Positions 17,932 to 27,100 are shown, numbered from the stretch's first letter. The stretch is 64,000 nucleotides of DNA from Anaerolineae bacterium (GCA_022843385.1 JALHNT010000005.1:42000-105999), one strand, 5' to 3'. Notes: generated from the letters alone by a model not told the origin. Translations and numbers: made by a program.

Positions 17932-19734
17932 ATGTCCGACGCCTTCATCTCCTATTCGCGCAAGGATGCCGAATTTGTCCGCCGTCTGACCAACGCCTTC
18001 ATCAAAGCCAACTGCGTCATCTGGGTGGGAGTGCTGGGAATGTTGGCAGTGGCAGCTACAGGCTTTGCGGCACCAACGTCGATCAATGTCCTCAATAGCG
18101 ATGCCAGCTTAGACAATTGGGGCCAGGGCAACTACGCCGAAGCGCTGCAAGCGACAGCGACGCAGATCATGATTACAGTGACTGCCACTGTAACGCCACA
18201 AGGGGAAGCAACAGCAACTTTCGCCCCCTTTAGATTGACCAACTACGAGCTCGGCGAAATGTATTCGAGGTTGGGCAAGTATGATGAGGCAATTGCTGAA
18301 TTCACCCGCGCCATTGAATTCAATCCAGAGGATCACGATTCTTTTCTGGGTCGAGGATTTGCTTACGCTCAACTTGAGGACTATGACAAGGCCATTGCGG
18401 ACTACACCCGCGCCATTGAACTCGATCCCAATAATGCTATTGCTTATGGTAATCGTGGATTCATTTATCAGTTGCGGGGAGAATTCAGGTTAGCGGTTAG
18501 CGACATGACCCGTGCCATTGAGATAAACCCAAATGCGAACGGTTACTATCTGCGTGGCGCTTTCTATCTCGTCCTCCAAGAATATACGAAAGCAATTGCC
18601 GACTTCACTCGTGCCATCGAATTGAACCCCGACATGGCTGTTGCTTACTTCAATCGTGGCCTTGCTTATGCCAATATGGATCAGTACCCGGACGCCATTA
18701 CTGACTATTCACGGGCCATCAGGCTGGACCCCGACTATGCCGAAGCCTACAACAATCGCGGGTTTGCCCACTTTGTTTTGCAGCAATATGAGGAAGCCGT
18801 CGCCGACTTGACCACTGCCATCGAACTCGACCGCAGATATGCTCTTGCCTTCTTCAATCGCGGACTTACCTATGCCAGTATGGGCCAGTACCAGGACGCC
18901 ATTGCTGACTACTCACAGGCCATCAGGCTGAAACGTAACTATCCCGAAGCCTACAACAATCGTGGAGGTGCCTACCTCGATCTGGGTCAGTATGCGGAGG
19001 CCATCGCTGACTATTCCCAGGCCATTGAACAGCACAGTGATAACCCTATCTATTTGACCAATCGCGGGGATGCCTATAGGCTCTCCAGCCAATATGAGCT
19101 GGCGATTGTAGATTATAGTGCGGCCATTGCTATACAGCCGACGGCAGGGCGTTACAATCGACGTGGCTTATCGTATGTGGGACTGGTGGAGCATGACAAG
19201 GCCATTGCTGACTACTCACAAGCGCTTACAATGGAAACCGACCAACCGATCTATCTGACGAATCGCGGAGACGCCTATCGCTATTCGGGCCAGTATGACT
19301 TGGCGATTGCGGATTATGGCGCAGCGATTGCTCTGGAGCCTACCGCTTATCGCTACAACGGGCGTGGTCAGTCGTATTTCCGGCTCCAGGAGTATGATGA
19401 GGCCATTGCCGACTACTCACAAGCGATTGCACTGGACAGCGATGACCCCGTCTATTTCATCAATCGCGGTCTTGCCTATAGCATTCTCGAACAATACGAA
19501 CGAGCCAGCGCAGACTTCAGCAGTGCCATCGCGCTAAATCCACAGCTTGCCAATCCATACTGGGGACTTGGCAACATCTACTATGACCAGGGCGACTACA
19601 TTGAGGCGCTGGCGAGCTACCGGCGTTATGTGGAACTGGCAGGGAATAACCCGGCGGAGTTTGTCGTCAACCGGGTAGCGGAGTTGGAGGCGATGCTGGC
19701 AACCGGCACGCCCAGCCCGACGCCGAGGCGGTGA
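17932..19734 (+). CDS. TPR protein with truncated TIR N-terminus
   Basis: A 600-residue protein. Residues 1-32 ('MSDAFISYSRKDAEFVRRL' onward) match only the first strand and helix of a TIR domain. The remaining TIR is missing and a membrane helix (~33-50, 'WVGVLGMLAVAATGFAA') follows at once. A ~55-residue linker leads to 14 consecutive 34-residue tetratricopeptide repeats with the usual A-Y-xNRG and A-I-ADY-x-AI pattern, ending in a short TPSPTPRR tail. The start is fixed by AGGAG seven bases upstream of ATG 17932. It is predicted to be a membrane-anchored interaction scaffold whose TIR activity, if ancestral, has been lost. Copy B of the non-coding repeat lies just upstream. Confidence 0.85.
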   Translation: MSDAFISYSRKDAEFVRRLTNAFIKANCVIWVGVLGMLAVAATGFAAPTSINVLNSDASLDNWGQGNYAEALQATATQIMITVTATVTPQGEATATFAPFRLTNYELGEMYSRLGKYDEAIAEFTRAIEFNPEDHDSFLGRGFAYAQLEDYDKAIADYTRAIELDPNNAIAYGNRGFIYQLRGEFRLAVSDMTRAIEINPNANGYYLRGAFYLVLQEYTKAIADFTRAIELNPDMAVAYFNRGLAYANMDQYPDAITDYSRAIRLDPDYAEAYNNRGFAHFVLQQYEEAVADLTTAIELDRRYALAFFNRGLTYASMGQYQDAIADYSQAIRLKRNYPEAYNNRGGAYLDLGQYAEAIADYSQAIEQHSDNPIYLTNRGDAYRLSSQYELAIVDYSAAIAIQPTAGRYNRRGLSYVGLVEHDKAIADYSQALTMETDQPIYLTNRGDAYRYSGQYDLAIADYGAAIALEPTAYRYNGRGQSYFRLQEYDEAIADYSQAIALDSDDPVYFINRGLAYSILEQYERASADFSSAIALNPQLANPYWGLGNIYYDQGDYIEALASYRRYVELAGNNPAEFVVNRVAELEAMLATGTPSPTPRR

Positions 19735-19806
19735 CAGGTCGAGACAGTTGAGTGGATCATCATCCAGAAATATCTGTGATGTTGAGCGCCGTTAACGCAC
19801 TTCCAC

Positions 19807-20247
19807 TCAAGCCGCGACGGCCTGTAACCCGGCCCAGCCCAGCAAGCTGGCGGCTGTCAGTAAAATGCTCCAGACCAGCGCCCCCAGCGACATGCCCAGA
19901 TACAGACGGCGCGGCGGCACATTCAGCGCGATCCCCAGCCCGGCTCCGATCTGTGCACCAACCGTCATCGGCGACGCCAATCCCAGTCCGATGATGCCAT
20001 AGCGGCTGGCAATCGCCCGCAGACGATGATTGGACTGCTCGGCACGCCGCTGGAGGCGCTGGCGAAGCTTTTGACCGATGAGCAGCGTCAGGCCAACCCC
20101 GCAGCTATAGCTCAGACTGGTGGTGAGAACGACGATGACCGGGCTTAAGCCCAACGCCAACCCGGCAGGAATGGCCGGCCAGAATGAGAAGAAAGCCAGG
20201 GCAAAAATGCTGATCACTTTGGACAATTCGATCCAGACCTGATCCAT
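19807..20247 (-). CDS. Small multidrug-export family protein
   Basis: A 146-residue integral membrane protein with four hydrophobic stretches. The signature 'RYGIIGLGLASPMTVGAQIGAGLGIALNVPPRRLYLGMSLG' is typical of the 'putative small multi-drug export protein' family (PF06695). The family name reflects prediction; transport has rarely been shown. It is convergent with the TPR gene and has no obvious operon partner. Confidence 0.75.
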   Translation of the reverse strand: MDQVWIELSKVISIFALAFFSFWPAIPAGLALGLSPVIVVLTTSLSYSCGVGLTLLIGQKLRQRLQRRAEQSNHRLRAIASRYGIIGLGLASPMTVGAQIGAGLGIALNVPPRRLYLGMSLGALVWSILLTAASLLGWAGLQAVAA

Positions 20248-20379
20248 AATGCAGTTGTTAGTTCCTGGTTGTTAGTTGTTCGTTCAAGTCCGGTCTGTTC
20301 ATCATTGTTGATGCTGGCTATGACCTGTTGTGAACAGCTTTCTGGGGCGGGCAGTATCTGTTCACCTTGCTCTGATTTT

Positions 20380-20443
20380 CGGACGTGCCGTTGCACGTCC
20401 CTACGAAGTGCCTGCCGTGTAGGGACACCCAATGGGGTGTCCG
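20380..20443. repeat. Two-hairpin REP element, copy 1
   Basis: Two adjacent perfect hairpins, GGACGTGC-cgtt-GCACGTCC and GGACACCC-aat(g)-GGGTGTCC, are joined by CTAC...GTAG. A second copy with the same two-hairpin plan lies at 22025-22090. It is probably a REP-like mobile palindrome. It sits in the 450-bp gap between the small exporter and the TetR gene. Confidence 0.75.
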
Positions 20444-20621
20444 CGTGGCCGCCATCACGGATAGGTGAATAGATACGGCGGGCATTCAATCGGTTTCTCT
20501 GATCTTGCGATAAGTTCCCCCATCAAGCGTCGAGTCTACTCGAATGCAGTGACCGCGATCAATGACCATTTGGTTTCAGACGGGGCTGATGCATGTAGTG
20601 CGTCCGGGTGTCATTCACCCC

Positions 20622-20649
20622 TTGACACCGACCAGCTAGACGGTATACT
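20622..20649 (+). promoter_or_regulatory. Promoter of the TetR/GAP operon
   Basis: TTGACA and TATACT with a 16-bp spacer, a strong sigma-70-type promoter 48 bases upstream of the TetR start. A half-operator GACGGTATA (20639-20647) overlaps the -10. Confidence 0.85.
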
Positions 20650-20660
20650 GAGGATATAAC

Positions 20661-20682
20661 ATAAACCGTCTGGACGGTTTAT
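20661..20682 (+). promoter_or_regulatory. Palindromic TetR operator
   Basis: A perfect 10-2-10 dyad ATAAACCGTC-TG-GACGGTTTAT lies between the -10 and the ribosome site. The half-site GACGGTWTA recurs over the -10. Position and symmetry fit a TetR-family repressor controlling its own operon. Confidence 0.8.
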
Positions 20683-20696
20683 CATCAGGAGCAGGA

Positions 20697-21254
20697 ATGA
20701 ACAGTAAACAACAGGCCGCGGCGCAAACCCGTGCCCATCTGGTGGAGGCGGCGCTCGCCACCTTGCGCCAGCACGGAGCCAGCAATCTGACGCTGGACGC
20801 AGTGGCGAAAGCCAGCGGAGTCAGCAAGGGCGGGCTGCTGCATCATTTCCCCAACAAGGAAGCGCTGATGGATGCGCTGCTGCGGCAGCTCTTCACCGAT
20901 TTTGAGCAGCAGGTACAAGCCTGTTATGAACAGGAAGCCGCAGGAAACGGGCGCTGGCTGCGGGCGTATATCCGCGCCACTTTCGAGGAGGATGAGGCGC
21001 TGCCGCTGGATTTGCTGCTGCTGTTGTTCGCCTCGATCAGCGAACATCCCAACCTGCTGCGGCTGGTGCAGGATGACCATCAGATGTGGCAGGAACGGCT
21101 GCTGAGCGACGGGCTGCCAGCGGCGCGGGTGCGGGTCATCCGCATGGCGACCGACTCGTACTGGCAGGAACGGCTGATCGGCGTGGAAGCCAGCGATTCC
21201 GATGAACGAGGTGCTTTGCTGAATGAACTGCTGCACTGGCTGGAGGCACGCTGA
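20697..21254 (+). CDS. TetR family transcriptional regulator
   Basis: A 185-residue repressor. The N-terminal helix-turn-helix (~10-57: 'RAHLVEAALATLRQHGASNLTLDAVAKASGVSKGGLLHHFPNKEAL') is a textbook TetR domain, followed by an all-helical ligand-binding region. AGGAGCAGGA precedes the ATG. The stop codon overlaps the start of the downstream GAP-type membrane gene by one base, and a 22-bp dyad sits in the leader. It therefore probably represses itself and the exporter until a ligand binds. The ligand is unknown. Confidence 0.93.
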   Translation: MNSKQQAAAQTRAHLVEAALATLRQHGASNLTLDAVAKASGVSKGGLLHHFPNKEALMDALLRQLFTDFEQQVQACYEQEAAGNGRWLRAYIRATFEEDEALPLDLLLLLFASISEHPNLLRLVQDDHQMWQERLLSDGLPAARVRVIRMATDSYWQERLIGVEASDSDERGALLNELLHWLEAR

Positions 21255-21931
21255 TGACTGGTACACTGTTGTTGTCGATTGTCGGGATCGGGCTGGTGGA
21301 CAGCATCAATCCGTCGTTGTTCATCGCCCAGTTGTATCTGCTGACGACGGTGCGCCCGGTGCCGCGCGTGCTGAGTTACATCGCTGGCGGGGTGCTGGCC
21401 TACTTCATCGGCGGCGTGCTGATCCTGACCGGGGCGCGGGCTGTCATCAGTGACGGGCTGGCGCAGGCCTCGCCGACGCTGCTGTATGGGCTGCAACTGG
21501 CGCTGGGGCTGCTTTTTCTAGGGTTCGGCTTGTGGCTGAAGACCGACGCGCCGCTGGGCGAAGCGCGCAAGCCGCGGTCGCTGACGCTGTGGGCCAGCTT
21601 CGTGCTGGGTATCGTGGTGATCGGTAACGAGGTGACGACGGCCCTGCCCTACTTCGTCGCTATCGAGCAGATCGCCCAGGCGCAGATGGCGCTGCCGGAG
21701 AACCTGCTGGCGCTGGTGATCTATAATCTGGTGTTCAGCCTGCCGCTGTTCGCCTTCCTGCTGATCTTCGTGCTGTTCCGCCAGCAGTGGGCGGGGATCA
21801 TCGAGCGCATCAATCAAGGGGTGCAGCGCTGGATGCCGCGCATCATGAAGTGGCTGGCGATTGTGTTCGGCGCGGGATTGGCGCTCAACGCAGCCGTCTA
21901 TCTGCTGACGGGTACAGCGCTCCTTGGCTGA
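21254..21931 (+). CDS. GAP/Sap-type six-helix membrane protein
   Basis: A 225-residue protein with about six membrane helices, resembling the GAP/sulfolipid-addressing (Sap, PF11139) family, which is distantly related to LysE/CcdA-type transporters ('GIGLVDSINPSLFIAQLYLL' near the start, 'GNEVTTALPYF' in the middle). In mycobacteria, family members export cell-envelope glycolipids. Here, translational coupling to a TetR repressor suggests inducible export of a small or lipidic compound. The substrate is not deducible. Confidence 0.75.
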   Translation: MTGTLLLSIVGIGLVDSINPSLFIAQLYLLTTVRPVPRVLSYIAGGVLAYFIGGVLILTGARAVISDGLAQASPTLLYGLQLALGLLFLGFGLWLKTDAPLGEARKPRSLTLWASFVLGIVVIGNEVTTALPYFVAIEQIAQAQMALPENLLALVIYNLVFSLPLFAFLLIFVLFRQQWAGIIERINQGVQRWMPRIMKWLAIVFGAGLALNAAVYLLTGTALLG

Positions 21932-21960
21932 TCCGTCACAGACCACGAGTCCATCAAACC

Positions 21961-22196
21961 AAGGCTGTTCCAGGGAAACAATGCTCCCATAGATTGGCGT
22001 GTAGGGCGGAATATTGAAGTGTGGCGGACGTGTAACGGGCACGTCCCTACCCCATCGGTTCGTTCGTAGGGGCACCCCGTTGGGTGTCGGTTGGTTCGCA
22101 AATCACAATGCCGATTTGAGTAATCAACGGTCAATATTGCGCCCCGAGGGAAGAAAACCTTCCACCAGAGGTTAAACATTTTCCCTGCAACAGCCT
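21961..22196. mobile_element. MITE-like element, copy A (with nested REP)
   Basis: Terminal inverted repeats AAGGCTGTTCCAGGGAAACAATG and CATTTTCCCTGCAACAGCCT bound a 236-bp element with no coding capacity. Shared internal blocks with 60412-60525 include GTGTAGGGCG, ATTGCGCC and GGAAGAAAACCT. Copy A is about 120 bp longer because extra sequence, including a two-hairpin REP, lies between GTGTAGGGCG and ATTGCGCC. Its right end overlaps the stop codon of the penicillin-binding protein gene. Confidence 0.7.
22025..22090. repeat. Two-hairpin REP element, copy 2, nested
   Basis: It has the same plan as 20380-20443: GGACGTG...CACGTCC then CTAC...GTAGGGGCACCC-cgtt-GGGTGTC. It lies inside MITE-like copy A, at the point where copy B has no such sequence. 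Confidence 0.75.
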
Positions 22197-24438
22197 ACGG
22201 CGCTGCCGGCGGTGGGGGCATCCTGCCGAAGAAGAAGAAATTCATCACATCGCGGGTGATCGGTGCCGCCACGCCAGAGCCTTCGCCACTGTTCTCGACC
22301 ATGACGACAACAGCGATCTGGGGATTGTCACGCGGGGCATATGCGGCAAACCAGGCATGGGTGGTACGCGGCACATCCTGCGCCGTGCCGGTCTTCCCAC
22401 ACACACCGATGTTTTGCAGCTCAGGGTCATTGCGGAACTGGTACTCGGCGGTACCGGCCTGGGTGCTAGTGACATCGCACATGGCCTGCTGCGCCACCGC
22501 AATCACCTCGGCGCGGATGCCCATATCGCCCATCACATCGACTTCCATCTCATGCACCGGCACCTCGCCGAGAATGCCGGCCTTTTGTACTAACTGCGGC
22601 CGCAGCAGCGTGCCGCCATTGGCGACAGCGGCCACCATGCGCACCACTTGCAGCGGCGTGACCTGCACTTCGCCCTGCCCAATCGAGATATTCACCGCGT
22701 CGGAGAACGTCCAGTCATAGCCCAGCGTTCGCCGTTTCCAGTCGGGGTCCGGGATGAAGCCGGAATTCTCCGCCAGATCGGTCAGGCCGCTGCCGCTGCC
22801 GAAGAAACGCTGCTGATAACCCGGCAGCAGGTACGGATCAACCTGGTTCATCTGATAACCGACTTCGTAGTAGTAGGGGTTGCAACTGCGCGTGAGCGCC
22901 TGCCCCAACGTCACCCGGCCATGCCCACCGGCCAGCCAGTCACGGCGCACGATGTCGCGCGTCCACTGACCGCCACAGACGAAGGGCTGATCGAGGGTAT
23001 AGACGCCGGAGTCGGCGACGGCCAGCGTCGAGACAATCTTCATCACCGAGCCGAGCGGATACGCGCCCTGGGTCGGGCGGTTGAGCAGCGGACGGCGCGG
23101 GTCGGCCTGCAACTCGGCCACCATCGCGGCGGCCTGGCTGGCACCCATAATCGGGAAGGGCGCGAAGGCGTTGGCGTCATAAGTCGGGTAGCTGACCATC
23201 GCCAGGATCGCGCCGGTCTTGACATCGATGACGACGACCGACGCACCTTTCGACTCCGCGAACTGGAACTGCTGATAATACTGGGCAATGATCGTCTGGA
23301 TGGCGTTCTGCACATCGACATCAATTGTCAGCCAGACGCTCTGCGCGGGTTGAGCCGGCGTCCGCGCCACCTCGCGCAGCACCTGCCCACCCGGACTGAC
23401 GATCAGCAGCCGTCCGCCAGGCTTGCCACGCAGCGTGGTATCCCAGCTTTGTTCGATGCCGCTTTGGCCGATGATCGAGTCGCTGTTGAAACCGGCGGCT
23501 TCGACCGTTGCCACCTGTTCCGGCGAGGGATAGCCGACCGTGCCGACGATGTTGGCCGCCGAAGTCGAGTTGACATACTGGCGCACTGCGAAGCTCCGGA
23601 AGGTCGCGCCGCAGGTGATCTCCAGTTGAGTGCTGTTCTGGTTGTAGACTTCTGCTGCCATCTGACCGAAATCGACATTCCAGTCTGATGCCGATTGATC
23701 GTAGATGGCCTGTAAAACCTCGAGGCTGCGCCCGGTGGTGAAGGCCAGCAGATTGATGCAGGCCGCCCAATCCGGGATCGACTGCTTGACCGCGCTAACG
23801 ATCACCACTCGCCCGCTCTGGTCGGCCAGCACCTTGCCGTTCTTGTCATAGATATTGGCGCGGCTGGGCAGGTTGAGGTCCAGCCGCAGTTCAGCGCCGC
23901 CGGAAAGCTCGGCCAGAATATCGCCGGGCGTCCAGGCCACGCGCCAATCGCCTGCCTGGGGATCAAACACCAACTGCATATTGCGGCCGTTGTCGGCGAA
24001 TTCGCCCAGCAGCCGCGTCTGAAACACCACATTGTAATTGAAGATGACGACATCGCTGCGGTTCGAGTCACGGTAGAGCGAGTTGCCGGGGCTATACGTG
24101 ATGCCATCCAGCGTCATCTCAGACGCGGCACGCTGATAGATGCCGGCGAACGTTTCAAATGGCGAGGCTTCCCGGCTGGAGAAGCTGACCAGGTTATACA
24201 TGGCCTGATAATCGCCCAGCCGCCAGTTCTCCAGAAAGTTGATAGCAGCCGTGGCCGCGCTCTCAATCGAGGGCAGCGCTGTCGCCTGCGCATTCGCCAG
24301 CGTCGGCAGCGGTTCAGCCAGCGCCTGTTGTTCAGCCGGCTGGCAGGCAGTCAGCGCCAGCAGGAGCAGCAGCACCACCCCCAGCACACCGAAGCCCGAC
24401 CTGTTTCGGGATTGTTCGCTCACACGCCGCATCCTCAT
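22195..24438 (-). CDS. Class B penicillin-binding protein (MecA_N type), lipoprotein-like
   Basis: Peptidoglycan D,D-transpeptidase of 747 residues on the outer face of the membrane. A hydrophobic N-terminus ends in lipobox LTAC. An NTF2-like MecA_N domain (~60-190), a PBP dimerisation domain (~200-370) and a transpeptidase domain (~380-740) follow. Catalytic motifs are intact: Ser464-x-x-Lys467 ('GSVMK'), Ser518-Cys-Asn520, and Lys682-Thr-Gly ('CGKTGTAQ'). There is no glycosyltransferase domain, hence class B. A GTG at 24423 has better-spaced GAGG than the ATG used here and may be the real start. The stop codon lies within the end of a MITE-like repeat. Confidence 0.92.
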   Translation of the reverse strand: MRMRRVSEQSRNRSGFGVLGVVLLLLLALTACQPAEQQALAEPLPTLANAQATALPSIESAATAAINFLENWRLGDYQAMYNLVSFSSREASPFETFAGIYQRAASEMTLDGITYSPGNSLYRDSNRSDVVIFNYNVVFQTRLLGEFADNGRNMQLVFDPQAGDWRVAWTPGDILAELSGGAELRLDLNLPSRANIYDKNGKVLADQSGRVVIVSAVKQSIPDWAACINLLAFTTGRSLEVLQAIYDQSASDWNVDFGQMAAEVYNQNSTQLEITCGATFRSFAVRQYVNSTSAANIVGTVGYPSPEQVATVEAAGFNSDSIIGQSGIEQSWDTTLRGKPGGRLLIVSPGGQVLREVARTPAQPAQSVWLTIDVDVQNAIQTIIAQYYQQFQFAESKGASVVVIDVKTGAILAMVSYPTYDANAFAPFPIMGASQAAAMVAELQADPRRPLLNRPTQGAYPLGSVMKIVSTLAVADSGVYTLDQPFVCGGQWTRDIVRRDWLAGGHGRVTLGQALTRSCNPYYYEVGYQMNQVDPYLLPGYQQRFFGSGSGLTDLAENSGFIPDPDWKRRTLGYDWTFSDAVNISIGQGEVQVTPLQVVRMVAAVANGGTLLRPQLVQKAGILGEVPVHEMEVDVMGDMGIRAEVIAVAQQAMCDVTSTQAGTAEYQFRNDPELQNIGVCGKTGTAQDVPRTTHAWFAAYAPRDNPQIAVVVMVENSGEGSGVAAPITRDVMNFFFFGRMPPPPAAP

Positions 24439-24745
24439 GAGGCATACCCGCTGGCATACCGCACCATCTTATCGAGTGCTGTCATTGTAAACCCGTCTGG
24501 TGAATTGAGCCAATTGATCGGTACAATGAGAAGACGGTTGCTGTGGGCGAAGTTATCTGCGATCCGGTGTCCTCATCTCCAGCCCATTCGCCCAGAGGAG
24601 GGGATTTAGGTTGAGAGCTTGCGCGAGAAAGATTCTCTCAAACAGCGTCAAGCATATTGATGAAGTGGTGAGTTCAGTCTTCAGCATATGTAGAGATCAT
24701 GATCAGGCAGTGGTTAGGTTCGCTGCGTGGGAATAGTGGGGTTGG
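24439..24745. other. Divergent gap between PBP and FAD oxidoreductase genes
   Basis: About 300 bp containing both promoters, neither obvious. One nested hairpin is visible at 24611-24641 (TTGAGAG...CTCTCAA with GAGAA/TTCTC inside). Nothing else stands out. Confidence 0.4.
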
Positions 24746-26077
24746 ATGGCACAACAATTGAAGGTCGGCATCGTTGGCGCGGGGGTGGCGGGCATGGCTG
24801 CCGCCTGGGATTTGACGCGCGCCGGGCATGAGGCGCATCTGTTTGAGGCGGAAGGCAACGTCGGCGGGTTGGCGGCGGGCTTCCGCGACGAGGGCTGGGA
24901 CTGGTCGATGGAGAAGTTCTATCATCACTGGTTCGAGACCGATCAGGATATTCTACGGCTACTGGACGAAATCGGTCAGCGCGACAAGGTGCTGTTCCCC
25001 CGCCCCAAAACCAGCTATTGGATCGATGGACAGGTCTATCGTTCCGAGATGAATGCTTCGATGCTGCGGCTGCCACTGTCACTACTGGCGCTCTTCCGCA
25101 TGGGGCTGGCCGGAGTCTATCTGAAGTTCATCACCCAGGACTGGCAGGCGCTCGAACGCGAGAGCGCCGATGTCTGGATGCGGCGCTATATGGGCGAGGA
25201 GGCCTACAACCGGCTGTGGCGTCCGCTATTGATCGGCAAGTTCGCGGATCGCTATACCGAGGTCAACATGGCCTGGCTGTGGGCGCGGATCAAGACCCGC
25301 AGCCTGCGTCTGGGGATTTATCAGGGCGGCTTCCAGGCCTTTCTCGAAGCACTGGCGCAGGCCATCACTGCCAAAGGCGCACACATCCACCTCAACAGTC
25401 CGGTGCAGGGGGTGAGCCTCGAAGGCGGAAAACCGCAGTTGATAATCAACGGCGAGACCCGCACCTTCGACCGGATCATCAGCACGGCTTCACCCTCGCT
25501 CATGCTCAGGCTGACTCCGGCGCTGGCTGGCACGCCCTATGGTCAGCAGATGGCGGCGCTCAAGAGCATCGGTGCGCTGTGCCTGGTGCTGGCGCTCAAA
25601 CAATCGCTGCTGACCGATGGCACCTACTGGCTCAATCTACCGGCGACATCACCGGATAAACGCAGCAGCCAGTTCCCGTTTTTGGCGCTGGTCGAACACA
25701 CCAACTTCATGGATAAAGCGCATTATGGCGGCGATGTCCTGGTCTACTGTGGCGATTATGTGCCGGTGGAACACGAGTATATGCGGATGAGCGCCGAAGA
25801 GCTGCTGGAACGGTTTATGCCGGCGCTGGTGAAGGTGAACCCAGGCTTCAAACGGGAGTGGATTCGCAAGGCCTGGTTATGGCGCGCGCCGTACGCCCAG
25901 CCGGTGCCGGGGATCAACCACAGCCAGCATGTCCCGCCGCTGGCGACACCACTGCCGGGGGTGTTCTGGGCCAGCATGAGCCAGGTCTATCCCTGGGATC
26001 GTGGCACCAACTTCGCCGTCGAGATCGGGCGGCGGGTGGCCGGGCTGGCGATGAATCAGGCTATTCCAGAAAGCTGA
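24746..26077 (+). CDS. FAD-dependent oxidoreductase (amine oxidase-like)
   Basis: A 443-residue flavoprotein. 'VGIVGAGVAGMAAAWDLTRAGHEAHLFEAEGNVGGLA' is a dinucleotide-binding Rossmann motif with the GG doublet of the protoporphyrinogen oxidase/UDP-galactopyranose mutase superfamily. The central region ('FYHHWFETDQDILRLLDEIG', 'LLIGKFADRY') and the final 'DRGTNFAVEIGRRVAGLA' motif are also typical. Such proteins oxidise or desaturate small molecules or act in polysaccharide/carotenoid modification; the substrate is not clear. It is convergent with the next gene, with one base between stop codons. Confidence 0.85.
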   Translation: MAQQLKVGIVGAGVAGMAAAWDLTRAGHEAHLFEAEGNVGGLAAGFRDEGWDWSMEKFYHHWFETDQDILRLLDEIGQRDKVLFPRPKTSYWIDGQVYRSEMNASMLRLPLSLLALFRMGLAGVYLKFITQDWQALERESADVWMRRYMGEEAYNRLWRPLLIGKFADRYTEVNMAWLWARIKTRSLRLGIYQGGFQAFLEALAQAITAKGAHIHLNSPVQGVSLEGGKPQLIINGETRTFDRIISTASPSLMLRLTPALAGTPYGQQMAALKSIGALCLVLALKQSLLTDGTYWLNLPATSPDKRSSQFPFLALVEHTNFMDKAHYGGDVLVYCGDYVPVEHEYMRMSAEELLERFMPALVKVNPGFKREWIRKAWLWRAPYAQPVPGINHSQHVPPLATPLPGVFWASMSQVYPWDRGTNFAVEIGRRVAGLAMNQAIPES

Positions 26078-26078
26078 T

Positions 26079-26999
26079 TCAGCAAAGATTCCCGGCCCGC
26101 CCAAAGACCTTCAGCACCAGCAGATGCCCCAGCGTCAGCGTACCGCGCCATTCACGCTCGGCCTGTGCCCACGCCTCTGGCGAGACATCCCCCCAACTCC
26201 AGGCGGGTCCCCAGGTGCCATCCGCTCCCTGTTGCTCGATCAGGAAATCCAGATTGAGCGGAATTACCTCAGTGAACAATCCCGCGAACAGAGACTCCGG
26301 TGACTTGATGACTCCCAACGGCGGCAGCCCATACCCGCGCCAAGTATCCGGGTTGCGCTCGACCGTATGACTTACGACTGCTGTCAGCTTCTCCAGCAAC
26401 GGCTCACGTACCGCCTCCGACAGCGACTGAGTCTCCAACAATCGCAGACAGCATAGCAGATCGTGCATCTCCATTTCATCCGGCTGACTCAGCAGGTGTG
26501 TCACTACCGACCCAGTCAGTTGCTCACGCATCACCGCCGGGAAATGGGCAGCATAGTCGTAGACATAGCCCAGTATCTCGACACGCGGGTTAATCTGCTG
26601 CTCCATCAGCTCGCCATTGTATTGCCACCAAGGAGCGTGGGGGGCATCGTCAATGTGCGGCGGAATAATCGGCCAGTTGAGGTGGTCAGCGTGGTATTGC
26701 TCACGCAGGTAGCGGCAGCCGTTCACCACCAGCGGATGCTCTGCCGGTGTATCCAGTTGGCGCAACCATTGGAACGCCACCGTCGTAGCGATGACCGATG
26801 ACCCCGGCAGGCGAATATCGGCCTCCAACCCATGACCAAAACCCCCATCTGTGTTTTGAAACAGAGCCAGTTCCGTCCATACCCGTTCGGCTGGGCCGCC
26901 CTCAAAGAACCAGGCATACAGCGCCCCTTCCAGCGGATGTGCTTCGTTCTTCAGGAAAGCTGCTGCCTTTTGCCATTGTGCGCTTGTAACCGTCTTCAT
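26079..26999 (-). CDS. Alpha/alpha-toroid (terpene-cyclase-like) protein
   Basis: A 306-residue protein with repeats reminiscent of prenyltransferase/squalene-cyclase toroids: 'LALFQNTDGGFGHGLEADIR' near residue 45-65 and 'LIEQQGADGTWGPAW' near the C-terminus. The cyclase acidic motifs (DxDD) are absent, so enzyme activity is doubtful. AGGAG lies nine bases before the ATG. It is divergent from a WYL regulator, which is a candidate controller. Confidence 0.6.
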   Translation of the reverse strand: MKTVTSAQWQKAAAFLKNEAHPLEGALYAWFFEGGPAERVWTELALFQNTDGGFGHGLEADIRLPGSSVIATTVAFQWLRQLDTPAEHPLVVNGCRYLREQYHADHLNWPIIPPHIDDAPHAPWWQYNGELMEQQINPRVEILGYVYDYAAHFPAVMREQLTGSVVTHLLSQPDEMEMHDLLCCLRLLETQSLSEAVREPLLEKLTAVVSHTVERNPDTWRGYGLPPLGVIKSPESLFAGLFTEVIPLNLDFLIEQQGADGTWGPAWSWGDVSPEAWAQAEREWRGTLTLGHLLVLKVFGRAGNLC

Positions 27000-27100
27000 C
27001 AGTCCATTCTCCTTCGCTAATCACCATCTACTTTGACGATAAGTCAAAAGGCGGGCAGAATCCGCCCTCGTTTATTGACGCCTAGTGCCGAGGTCATCCT

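Noticed and set aside
22648-23688. 346-codon plus-strand ORF opposite the PBP gene
   Set aside because: Shadow of the transpeptidase gene, rich in Arg/His/Gln.
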